Below the pieces are notes generated by a model. It made no database searches. It was not told where the DNA came from and saw nothing but the letters and a program-made list of their open reading frames with translations. Of a DNA stretch of 64,000 nucleotides, positions 8,970-17,283 are shown piece after piece. The position numbers were made by a program, and so were the translations under genes. Position 1 is the first letter of the stretch. Each line of letters opens with the position of its first letter. The DNA is from Echinicola vietnamensis DSM 17526. GTDB lineage: Bacteria > Bacteroidota > Bacteroidia > Cytophagales > Cyclobacteriaceae. The DNA lies in contig NC_019904.1 of the NCBI RefSeq assembly GCF_000325705.1, positions 1,062,001 to 1,126,000 of the forward strand, given 5' to 3'.

Positions 8970-10397
8970 TCACTTGTAATTTAACACCAATACCCAATCG
9001 TTGCCATCCTGCACCTTCCCGTCCGGCTTGAACTCTTGGACACCTTGGGCATCCACCTCACCGATTTCGGTCATTTCTCCATTTCGCGGATTAAACCAGC
9101 TGGCGGTGGCTTTATTCCCTTTGATTACCTCCATGTTTACTTGGATAGGCCTTCCGGTATAGGTATAAATCAGGGCGTACTGTTCTCCTCGGGTAGCCGC
9201 CAGGTGATCGTGTCGCTCCCCTTGGTTTGCAATCAGGGACTGATCAGGAACACGCTCCAAATAAGGAAATTGCATGATCAAGTCTTTCAAATGGTGCATT
9301 TGCTTGGCTCCTGGATCATTGATCGCCGCTGTCCATAATTTGGTATTGCCATAGGCACCTACTTCGCCATCCTCGGGACGGTGCATCTGCATCACTGCAC
9401 TATGCCCATAAGTATGGCCTGCTGCTCCTGAAAATACGGCCCAATACGCATACCTTCTTACCGCAGCGGCATCCCAAAACCCTTCTTCAGGATCATGGAG
9501 CCCTTCAGGAATACCCTCATAGGAAGGCTCTCCATCCACCGTGGGCATTTTGCGCTCCAACTTGTAATCCGCCTGCACATATTTCCAGTTGTCCTCGCCA
9601 TAAGCCCTTTCGGTATCGTCCTGATCGTAGCGCCGGTGGCCGGACTGAAACATATGAAAGTCCATCCATGGGGCATCTGCAAACCAGTCTGAAGACTGCA
9701 TACGGCCTCTTGGGTGGAAGGTAATCAGATGGTTACGGTCATTTTTGTCTAAGGTCTCTCCAATGGCATTCCAAACATCCGTGTGCTCATTGCCAAAGGT
9801 ATCACCCCCATTTAGCCAAATGACGTTTGGCCGGTCTTTGTAGCGAAGGGTAAGGAACTTGGCATATTTCTTTGCTTCCTCCACGGTCACACCACCGTCC
9901 TTGACATTGGAACCCCATACGGGTACCATGGCCATGTAAAGGCCTCGCTTCTCCGCCTCTCTCACCAAATAATCAATATGGTCCCAAAAATCATACGCCA
10001 CGGAATCCGAGAAATCACTTCCCGGATGGGTCAGGGGAGTAGCCACATTTTGATCCACCAAAGCGCTGTCACCATAAGCATTGACAGCACCTAGCGTGTG
10101 CAGGACCATCACCTGGATGACATTATAACCCTTTTCTTGGCGGTCATCGAAATATTCCAAGGCTTCCTCCCGCTTCAGCTTGTTAAACAACAGCCATCCG
10201 GTATCGCCCAGCCAAAAAAACGGTTCTCCACTGGTCGTTACAAAATAGCGGTCGTTTTCTGACACTTTTAAAAAAGGTAAGCCCTTCGGCCCTTCAGCCG
10301 GCTTTGCGGCCGTTTGGGTTTCGGTTTTGTTGCTTTGACAGCTTAGTAGCGTGCCTAGCACAAGGGCTGCTATGCCTAGTGTGATGTTGCGTTTCAT
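8970..10397 (-). CDS. DUF4038/GH140-like (apiosidase-type) lipoprotein
   Basis: A 475-residue lipoprotein (MKRNITLGIAALVLGTLLSC). It begins with the DUF4038 signature: a short strand domain, then FFWLGDTGWLLFNKL opening a TIM barrel, with NVIQVMVLH, IWLNGGD, DFHMFQSGH and VDGEPSYEG on successive strands. A small C-terminal beta domain of the putative collagen-binding type ends the protein. DUF4038 contains GH140, whose characterised members release apiose from rhamnogalacturonan II, so an apiose or related pentose substrate is a reasonable guess. The likely catalytic acids are the D/E residues at the barrel strand ends, but they were not proven here. It lies between the beta-helix fusion gene and GH28. 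Confidence 0.83.
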   Translation of the reverse strand: MKRNITLGIAALVLGTLLSCQSNKTETQTAAKPAEGPKGLPFLKVSENDRYFVTTSGEPFFWLGDTGWLLFNKLKREEALEYFDDRQEKGYNVIQVMVLHTLGAVNAYGDSALVDQNVATPLTHPGSDFSDSVAYDFWDHIDYLVREAEKRGLYMAMVPVWGSNVKDGGVTVEEAKKYAKFLTLRYKDRPNVIWLNGGDTFGNEHTDVWNAIGETLDKNDRNHLITFHPRGRMQSSDWFADAPWMDFHMFQSGHRRYDQDDTERAYGEDNWKYVQADYKLERKMPTVDGEPSYEGIPEGLHDPEEGFWDAAAVRRYAYWAVFSGAAGHTYGHSAVMQMHRPEDGEVGAYGNTKLWTAAINDPGAKQMHHLKDLIMQFPYLERVPDQSLIANQGERHDHLAATRGEQYALIYTYTGRPIQVNMEVIKGNKATASWFNPRNGEMTEIGEVDAQGVQEFKPDGKVQDGNDWVLVLNYK

Positions 10398-10513
10398 TGT
10401 ATAATTGTTGAAAGGTTTTTAATGTTTCAATGTGTTAAGGTTATTGCAGGAAGCCTCCTCTAATCCGTTTCCACTTTAGAAAGCTGGGCAGCTGAATCAA
10501 CGCTGCAATTCTC

Positions 10514-13500
10514 CTATTTTTTCCTTATCCAAAGAATCAGTGGGGCGTCCGCTCCAATGTCAAGACCCGAAGTGGTTTCGCTGAGAGTTTTGACTTCTTT
10601 GATGATGGCACCACTTCCAGCGTGGATAAATACCGCTTCTCCGTCTTTTGGGGCCAGTTCGTGATAACCCGCACTTCCCATTGCCTCTTTTTCTGCTATG
10701 TACACCAGTAATTCTCCTTGGTCATTCTGCATGATCCAATGGCCATTTTGACTTTCCATTGGATGCATGGTGGCCAGACTTTCCTTCCAAGCGGGGGCAT
10801 CTACCGCTGGTAAATTGGGCAAAGAACCACCGGCAAACAGCACCGCCCATCCCATGCGGCTTCCTGCGGGGGTGGAATAGATGACTGCTTTGTCAGGAAA
10901 TTGATCACGATACCTTTTGATCCCCTCATAAATCGCTGCTGGAGTTTCTTTGCCTTGCTTCATCTTTCGGGCATGTTGTCTTGGCGCCATGTGCTTGCCT
11001 CCCTGTGGGGCATAATCCCCGCTTTCAGAAGGATGCCAATACCGGATATCGATCACCTCTACCAATTCTTTTCTCACGGGATCTGCCAAAATAGCATCTT
11101 GCACGTCTTTGGTGGCACTCAAGGCAACTAAGGCATCATGCCCCGTTTCGGCTTCCCATTCCCCAATTACATCAACCCAAAACTCCGTAAAGTGCAAAGG
11201 CCCGGTATATTCCGCACTGGTGAATTGCATAACATTGCTGTTGTCGGCGAAATTACCCAAACACTGCCGGATAAATTTTCGGTGAAGCTCCCTTCGCTGC
11301 GGGTGGTCGACATTGTAGAAATATTCATCCATAAAGATCCGCTTGTCCCCCGCATATGGGGGTGGTTCTGGAAATCCGGTGTCGTTGATATTGTTTGCAG
11401 ATCGCCAAGGAGAATCGGCCCAGTGTGCACCGGCTTCCAGGATATTATGCTGGAAATAATTTTGGTGCATCAGGATAATCCCTTCCTGCTCTGCCAAGTC
11501 TGCAAATTGATCCAATCGACTCCAATAGAAATGGCTGTATTTGGTCAGGTCGTATTTGCTCAAGCGATCCCAAGCTTCTCCCTGGCCACTCCTCGCAAAT
11601 GGCTGTTCATAAAACGGGGGCCATACGTCCGGATCAAGTCTTCTGACCCGCTCATGATCGTCCCTTCTTCGCTCATACCACAGCCCATAATTATGGTCCA
11701 GCGCCACGCTGCCTTCCGCTTTCATGGTGGCGACTACCTCAGGAATTACATCCGTGTAGCCTGTTCCGTACCTTCCGGGCACAAAACGGGTAACATGCGG
11801 TCGAGACCGCCCAATATCCCTTGGCCGTAAGCTTCCACGCCACCACTGCACCGTTTGTGTGCTGCCAGTGAGGAGCTGTCCGTCCCAGGTCAGTTTACCC
11901 TTTATGACTGCCACTTTAGGAGCAGCAGTACTCGTCTGATCCTTCGGTTCAATTCCAAGAGCTTCCAAGGACTTTGCGCTGCCTGCTGCTGGATCAATAG
12001 GATTTCGGATCGCTGCTTGCTGGATCCATTTCTCCATCGTCAGCAAGGGCTCTCGGGCCAAAACGGTCATCTCTGTTGCCTGCTCCACCGTGGGGCTGCT
12101 GCTCGGCTCTGACCCCACAGGCATCAAGAATGGCTCGAAGGGCAAATCGCCCAGTCGGTCTTCCAGCTGGGCATAATAGAGGCTCCGTGGCTTGACGTGG
12201 TTGTTGGTCTCGATCCACTGGCCATTCCCCTCAAACTGCGCCCAGGCACCAAAGGCCCAGTTTTGTGCGGTCGGGGGGCTGTAGTTGCGAATTTCCGCTG
12301 CATCGCACTGCCAAAAGACACTGTTGGCTGCGGTCCATCCGGCACCGCGGCCTTCCTGCATCCGGTTCGCAAAAACCAATGCATGACCATCGATCCTCAC
12401 CATGTCAAACAACACTCCCGATGCCCAGCCTTGCTGTGCCCCGCTAAAACTATGAGGCAAATAGGCCTTGCACTGCACAAAAGCATTCGGACCTGCAGTG
12501 GCCAGTCCAGTGCTGAAATCATGGTAACCGTACTCCGAATAGCATCGCTGGAAAAGGGTCTGCTGGCCTTCTGTAAAAAAGGTATTTCGCCGTTCACCTC
12601 CCACCTCCGAGACTGGAGCTAGGGAGCGACAATCCTCTACCGTGATCCTCCTGCCCGTCTTATACACCGCCACAGCCGAGCCCGCAAAATGCCTAAAATC
12701 CACTTGGCGCACCCAAGCATCTTGGACACTTTCCATCGATACGGCGGACCAGCGATGGTCTTCATCTTTGGGATTGCTTTGGTCATAGGTGGACTGCATG
12801 CTGAGGTGTTCGATTCCCACATGTTGGATCCTTCCGGGCCACTCATAGCTCACCAGGAATCCCCCTCCATATTTTTGGTCAATAGCATTGGTCAAGGGCA
12901 CATCGAAAGCCACTTTTCCTTCATCGGTTTTTGATATCGTCCGGTCCCAATATTGGTCATGTCCTCCGGGCTTCCAGCCAATCCAGCCCGTTTCGCCACC
13001 AAATTCATTCATGGAGAGTTCATCGATCCAAGCTTGGGTAGATGGCCTGACCACCATCACTTGAGATCCGGCCGAAAGCGCGGACGCTACCGTCAGCTCA
13101 CGGGCATTGACGGGGACGTATGCATCCGTGATCTTCAGCGTATCGCCGTATTCGCGATCATCCTGCCCCAGCACACGGACGAGGGTTTCACGGGTTTTTC
13201 CCGTTCCGAGCAGCGTGGTTTTACCCTGGCCACTCCCCCTGAGCACCACGCCTGATTTCGAAAATACCAGCTGGCCGCCGATCTCATAAATGCCCGGCTC
13301 CAACAGTACGGCTCCTCTAAAACCATTTTCATCCATGGCCAATGTGCCTACATGGTCTATGGCCGACTGAAGCTGGGCCGTTACATCACCCTCCCTGGGT
13401 GACATCACCACTTTGGCCGGCACCGAGGGAATCGCTTTCTCACTGGCCTCGTAGCCGCAAAACGAAAAGTCCGGAATCCGGTCCCCATTCTCGGATGTCT

Positions 13501-13630
13501 GGTAAACCAATGCTCCGTCCTGCTGGCTAATGGGTTTGGGGGCTTGCCTTGCGAGGACGAGTTGGCCCCACGAAAGGAATAGTCCAAGTACCACAAAATT
13601 CTGGAAGAACCTTCTCCCAGAATTTTGCAT
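10514..13630 (-). CDS. Large exported beta-helix protein fused to a putative TIM-barrel hydrolase domain
   Basis: A 1038-residue protein starting at the ATG at 13630, where a signal peptide (MQNSGRRFFQNFVVLGLFLS) begins. A longer frame back to 13834 would overlap the next gene and is rejected. Residues about 50-480 form a pectate-lyase-superfamily beta-helix (LEPGIYEIGGQLVF, GVVLRGSGQGKTTLLGTG). Residues about 560-960 look like a separate domain (VQWWRGSLRPRD, ALDHNYGLWYERRRDDHERV, FTSAEYTGPLHFTEFW, GDYAPQGGKHMAPRQ), resembling an uncharacterised family I recall as DUF6298. The end is a beta domain. Acidic strand ends (SAEYTGP, FMDEYFYN) suggest a glycosidase. It is a good candidate for an undescribed pectin enzyme; no specific activity can be given. 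Confidence 0.7.
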   Translation of the reverse strand: MQNSGRRFFQNFVVLGLFLSWGQLVLARQAPKPISQQDGALVYQTSENGDRIPDFSFCGYEASEKAIPSVPAKVVMSPREGDVTAQLQSAIDHVGTLAMDENGFRGAVLLEPGIYEIGGQLVFSKSGVVLRGSGQGKTTLLGTGKTRETLVRVLGQDDREYGDTLKITDAYVPVNARELTVASALSAGSQVMVVRPSTQAWIDELSMNEFGGETGWIGWKPGGHDQYWDRTISKTDEGKVAFDVPLTNAIDQKYGGGFLVSYEWPGRIQHVGIEHLSMQSTYDQSNPKDEDHRWSAVSMESVQDAWVRQVDFRHFAGSAVAVYKTGRRITVEDCRSLAPVSEVGGERRNTFFTEGQQTLFQRCYSEYGYHDFSTGLATAGPNAFVQCKAYLPHSFSGAQQGWASGVLFDMVRIDGHALVFANRMQEGRGAGWTAANSVFWQCDAAEIRNYSPPTAQNWAFGAWAQFEGNGQWIETNNHVKPRSLYYAQLEDRLGDLPFEPFLMPVGSEPSSSPTVEQATEMTVLAREPLLTMEKWIQQAAIRNPIDPAAGSAKSLEALGIEPKDQTSTAAPKVAVIKGKLTWDGQLLTGSTQTVQWWRGSLRPRDIGRSRPHVTRFVPGRYGTGYTDVIPEVVATMKAEGSVALDHNYGLWYERRRDDHERVRRLDPDVWPPFYEQPFARSGQGEAWDRLSKYDLTKYSHFYWSRLDQFADLAEQEGIILMHQNYFQHNILEAGAHWADSPWRSANNINDTGFPEPPPYAGDKRIFMDEYFYNVDHPQRRELHRKFIRQCLGNFADNSNVMQFTSAEYTGPLHFTEFWVDVIGEWEAETGHDALVALSATKDVQDAILADPVRKELVEVIDIRYWHPSESGDYAPQGGKHMAPRQHARKMKQGKETPAAIYEGIKRYRDQFPDKAVIYSTPAGSRMGWAVLFAGGSLPNLPAVDAPAWKESLATMHPMESQNGHWIMQNDQGELLVYIAEKEAMGSAGYHELAPKDGEAVFIHAGSGAIIKEVKTLSETTSGLDIGADAPLILWIRKK

Positions 13631-13682
13631 ACTTATCAACCTTCTATTTATGCTATTAAACTGTTTCACGTTGGTCGTTACA

Positions 13683-14342
13683 TTACGGATTGTTGGCTGC
13701 CTTTTTTCGCTCAAACATTTCTTTTTCGGCTTGCTTAAGGTCATATCCCAAGTCGGAAAGGTAGTTGTTGATTTTACCTTTGTATTTGCCAAACCAAGCG
13801 TGCTTGGCATGGGAAGAACCTGCGTCCATCGCACGTTCTCTGGCTTCCACCAGCCAATCCCAAATTTTATCCTGCTGTGCCTGGTTAAGGTCTGGGATCA
13901 TCTCCTGATAAACCTTAAACGTGTTTGGTGCCACGTTATAGGTCATGCCATCTTTCACCGCTTCCACCTGCTTATCGGTCAGCTCAGCAGAAAGTTGGGC
14001 CAGGTATTTTTTATGCAACTTGGCCATGGCTTTATTTGCCCTCTTTTCAGCTTTTTTGATTTTCTTTTCTTCCTTTTTGCCATCATACATCTCCTTGGCC
14101 GCGTCGATCTGTGAATCGCGCTCGTCATGAATCAGGCTGAGGTTCCGATATTGCTTTGCAATGATGTCACTGACTTTGTCCGCTTTCTGTGGATCAGCAA
14201 TATCCATGTTTTCCAAAATCTTGTCGGCCCGCTCGTTGGTTACCTTCACATATTCAGGATCAAAGCCCTGTGCATGGGCTACTGCTGCCAAACCCGTAAT
14301 CAAAATGACAGCCAAAAGGAATGATTTTATATTCTTGTTCAT
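13683..14342 (-). CDS. DUF3826-like exported protein
   Basis: A 219-residue protein with a clear signal peptide (MNKNIKSFLLAVILITGLAA, cleaved after HAQ). The mature part is almost all helical and rich in Lys and Glu. It includes NERADKILENMDIADPQKAD near the start and a long charged helix (DGKKEEKKIKKAEKRANKAM). This pattern matches DUF3826, a small Bacteroidota family found beside pectin and other polysaccharide genes and described only as a putative sugar-binding protein. It lies 52 bp upstream of the beta-helix fusion gene and 135 bp downstream of the pectate lyase. No catalytic motif is seen. Confidence 0.72.
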   Translation of the reverse strand: MNKNIKSFLLAVILITGLAAVAHAQGFDPEYVKVTNERADKILENMDIADPQKADKVSDIIAKQYRNLSLIHDERDSQIDAAKEMYDGKKEEKKIKKAEKRANKAMAKLHKKYLAQLSAELTDKQVEAVKDGMTYNVAPNTFKVYQEMIPDLNQAQQDKIWDWLVEARERAMDAGSSHAKHAWFGKYKGKINNYLSDLGYDLKQAEKEMFERKKAANNP

Positions 14343-14366
14343 GGTAATTATATTTTTTGTTTGAAG

Positions 14367-14390
14367 GGGATTTTAAATCCCGAACAGTGT
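14367..14390. repeat. Family-2 hairpin with GAACAG tail
   Basis: GGG and CCC flank ATTTTAAAT at 14367-14381, followed directly by GAACAG. It lies upstream of the DUF3826 gene, in the gap after the pectate lyase gene. Confidence 0.7.
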
Positions 14391-14477
14391 AAGATAAACC
14401 CCCTCCTAACCTCCCCTAAAGGGGAGGAATTCTAGGAATTCTATCTTGGTTCTTTATTCTTTACTCTTTCTTCTAAA

Positions 14478-16196
14478 CTACTTTTGCAAAAGCCCACCGT
14501 TCATGGCAACATCCAGTAGGGTATCGTGGCTATTTTCCCACTGGGTCCAATCCACCTTTTTGGTAGGATCGATTCCGTTGATGTACTTTTCAAGGTTGGT
14601 GTAGCCGTCACCGTTCAGGTCGCCATTGGCATCGGAAGGATCATTGGGATCCAGCCCATACTTCACTTCCCAAGCATCCGGGATGCCATCACCATCCGTT
14701 TCGGCATACGGCTGCCCCTTGTACTCAGGATAGCCCCCCACTTGATCGGGATGAACGATAATGCCCTTTTTATAAGAATCTATTGGCAACCTCCTATTGA
14801 TAAACTCCGCGCCGATTTCCATTTCTTTCCCTTCCGGAGCATTGATTTCTCCAGTTTTCACCATTTGGATGACCCTTTTGTCCACTGCATCCCTTTTGGG
14901 CAAGGTGGCACCGGCATGCTCCATCACAAAGTCATACGCGGCTTTGGCAGATACGATCTTGATGGGAGCCATTTCAAACGGCTTGGATTGGCGCATGTAG
15001 GCAAAATGCTGCTGCGCCTCTTCGAGGCTTAGGTCAGACGGCTGTACTCCTCCGGCCCAGTTGTCTGCTGAAACCTTGGGGTTTCCTTCGACGAAATTGC
15101 CCTCGACATAAGCCCTTCCAAAGGTTTTCGGATCCAAGTATCCGGATTCTGGTTTGATGATCCGGTAGCTGATGGGCTTACCTTCAGGCGTCATCGGCCC
15201 TGGCTTATAGTAATTGTTAATGATATTGAAGAGCGAACGGTAATCGCCCCCATCCACGGACCGGTTCCACCAATTGAACAGCACATTGTTCACAAAGGTA
15301 AAATCCCCGTACATGCCCACCGATGGGTTTCGGGAGATGTTGTTGGCCCACAGGTTACGGATGAAAGTGCTGTTCAGGCCGCCAATGGTACTGCCAAAAG
15401 CGTGATTATACGTATCAAGCCCTTCAGAGGAAATGGTATTCTGAATGGTAATATTGGCAGCCGGCAGCTTTTCGCGATCGGAATTTTCATTGGCTGTGAA
15501 CATGTTACGGTACAGGGAGATGTTTTCGTCCAGTCCCCAGCTCACCGAGCAATGGTCGATGATCACATTTCCCATGGGATCACCACTCAGGGCATCGTCC
15601 CTCCGTGTCACGTCCGTAGCTCCTCTTCGGAACCTCATGTGCCGGATGATCACATCATGGGTGTCCACGGCAAAGGTCTCTCCCGCTACACAAATCCCAT
15701 CTCCCGGGGCGGTCTGTCCCGCGATGGTCACATACGGTGCCCGCAGACTGATGGGCTTTTCCAGTTGGATAATGCCGGCCACATTGAAGACGATGGTCCT
15801 GGCGCCCCCAGCTTCACAAGCCTCTCGGAGCGTGCCGGGACCACTGTCGGCCAAGCTCGTCACGACAAAGACCTTTCCTCCACGGCCACCGGGCGTAAAA
15901 GCCCCTCCGCCTTCTGCTCCCGGGAAAGCAGGAATATCAGCTTTTACAAAATCATTGGGATAGGAAGCCCAGCGCATATAGGGCCTTCCTTCTGTAGCTT
16001 CCTGCTGAATGGTGGGATAAATTTCGTTCCAAACCTCGTCCAGCCTTGCTTCTTCCAAGGCCATGATCGAATCAGTTTTGGCCTGTAAGGCCGGGGGAAT
16101 CTCGGGATATTGGGCAAAAGCCTCCACGCTTATCAGGGCTGCTACCGTCAAAATGAAGAAGCCTTTCGGCCAAAAAGATTGCTTTATCGTTATCAT
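14478..16196 (-). CDS. PL1-type pectate lyase with C-terminal calcium-binding repeats
   Basis: A 572-residue secreted lyase that should cleave polygalacturonate by beta-elimination. A signal peptide (MITIKQSFWPKGFFILTVAA, ending near AFAQ) precedes the usual start of this subfamily, AFPGAEGGGAFTPGGRGGK at about 90. Pectate lyase motifs follow: RDDALSGDPMGNVIIDHCSV, with calcium-binding Asp and the IDHCS strand, and the beta-helix runs to about 430. The C-terminus contains a thrombospondin-3/dockerin-like stretch (DGDGIPDAWEVKYGLDPNDP, then SDANGDLNGDGYTNLE). It is the first gene of the minus-strand pectin cluster and is preceded by 500 bp without a gene, so the main promoter probably lies there. 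Confidence 0.93.
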   Translation of the reverse strand: MITIKQSFWPKGFFILTVAALISVEAFAQYPEIPPALQAKTDSIMALEEARLDEVWNEIYPTIQQEATEGRPYMRWASYPNDFVKADIPAFPGAEGGGAFTPGGRGGKVFVVTSLADSGPGTLREACEAGGARTIVFNVAGIIQLEKPISLRAPYVTIAGQTAPGDGICVAGETFAVDTHDVIIRHMRFRRGATDVTRRDDALSGDPMGNVIIDHCSVSWGLDENISLYRNMFTANENSDREKLPAANITIQNTISSEGLDTYNHAFGSTIGGLNSTFIRNLWANNISRNPSVGMYGDFTFVNNVLFNWWNRSVDGGDYRSLFNIINNYYKPGPMTPEGKPISYRIIKPESGYLDPKTFGRAYVEGNFVEGNPKVSADNWAGGVQPSDLSLEEAQQHFAYMRQSKPFEMAPIKIVSAKAAYDFVMEHAGATLPKRDAVDKRVIQMVKTGEINAPEGKEMEIGAEFINRRLPIDSYKKGIIVHPDQVGGYPEYKGQPYAETDGDGIPDAWEVKYGLDPNDPSDANGDLNGDGYTNLEKYINGIDPTKKVDWTQWENSHDTLLDVAMNGGLLQK

Positions 16197-16438
16197 TTTC
16201 AGTTAATTTTAGGTTTTTGGTGTTTGCCAAAAGCACCCCACCAGTGTTAATCTAACCAATAGGAAAAAAACCTGATCAACGCCTCCATTTTCTCCATATT
16301 GCTGATGTAAAGTTACTTAATAAGGTAGGCAAACCTTCCTGAACTATCCTGCTGAACCCCCTAACAAAAGGCTGAACAAGGATAATTTAAGCCTGAAAAG
16401 GGATATGGAGAACCTGAGCCTCATACGAAGCAAGTATT

Positions 16439-16556
16439 GAGTCGGAGACTCACCCTTTGCCTGTGCCGGGGCAGAGACCCGGCACAACTACGGCAACCGA
16501 ACCCAGCTATCCCACTGTCTCTGACATGGGATCACGAAAACTGAGTCTCCCGACTC
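16439..16556. repeat. Four family-1 hairpins upstream of the pectin locus
   Basis: GAG/CTC around TCGGAGA (16439-16451), GTGCCGGG/CCCGGCAC around GCAGAGA (16463-16485), ATCCCA/TGGGAT (16509-16532) and GAGTC/GACTC (16543-16556). Compared with the 3869-3972 copies, the second and third stems carry paired changes on both arms. The rest of 16197-16720 has no gene; it should contain the promoters of the pectate lyase and ytxJ genes. Confidence 0.75.
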
Positions 16557-16720
16557 AGGTATTCGGTTTCTTCCACTAATTTCTTCACAGTGGGACAGGG
16601 CCCCAACGCAACCCCGGACTTCATCATTCCTAATTTCCCTATTGTCACTTGCTACTTTTTTCGCTTATCTTCGAACCGAAATCCACTAAAGGATTGTTAC
16701 AGACCAAACGAAAAGAAACT

Positions 16721-17056
16721 ATGGCTTGGAAAGCAATTGATCACCTAGAGCAAATCCAAAAAATCAAAGAAGAAAGCAAAACCCAACCGGTATTGATCTT
16801 CAAGCACTCTACCAGCTGCAGCATCAGTGGCATGGCTTGGAACCGGCTGCAACGCAATTGGCAGGAAGGGGATTTCGCAAAAGTCAGCCCTTACGTGCTG
16901 GACCTTCTTACCTACCGTGAGATTTCAAACGCCATCGCCCAAGAGTTTGCGGTGGACCATGAATCGCCCCAAGTAATCCTTCTCAAAGACGGCATGGCCT
17001 ATTATGACACCAGTCACATGGGCATCAATTACCACGACATTATCGAAAAGGTATAG
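16721..17056 (+). CDS. ytxJ: Bacillithiol-system redox protein YtxJ family
   Basis: A 111-residue cytoplasmic thioredoxin-fold protein starting at the ATG at 16721 (MAWKAIDHLEQI). It has the single active-site Cys of the YtxJ/DUF2847 family in KHSTSCSIS (Cys33) and the conserved ESPQVILLKDG strand containing the cis-Pro. Members are thought to act as monothiol bacilliredoxins that remove bacillithiol from proteins. This fits Bacteroidota, many of which make bacillithiol. The frame is open further upstream, but that part is unlike the family. It stands alone between the pectin locus and the sulfatase. Confidence 0.9.
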   Translation: MAWKAIDHLEQIQKIKEESKTQPVLIFKHSTSCSISGMAWNRLQRNWQEGDFAKVSPYVLDLLTYREISNAIAQEFAVDHESPQVILLKDGMAYYDTSHMGINYHDIIEKV

Positions 17057-17283
17057 TCAAGAGCATAAGATAGTGACCAAGGCCTTAAAATAGCCAAGGA
17101 AAGAAGCTCCTCCTTGCCCTTGGACACACTCTTTACGATGTAGTAGGAGGAAGGGCCTTCAGATGGTGCTTCCTTTGCCTACCCCCCAACATTTTTCTCC
17201 TCACCGTAAATTAAAGGGAAGAGCGTTTTTAATAATTGGGATGAGCTTATATATTTGGCTCACTTACCTGAACGAACCTATCC

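Noticed and set aside
13631..13834. N-terminal extension of the beta-helix fusion protein
   Set aside because: It overlaps the DUF3826 gene and places a clear signal peptide in the middle of the protein. The ATG at 13630 is better.
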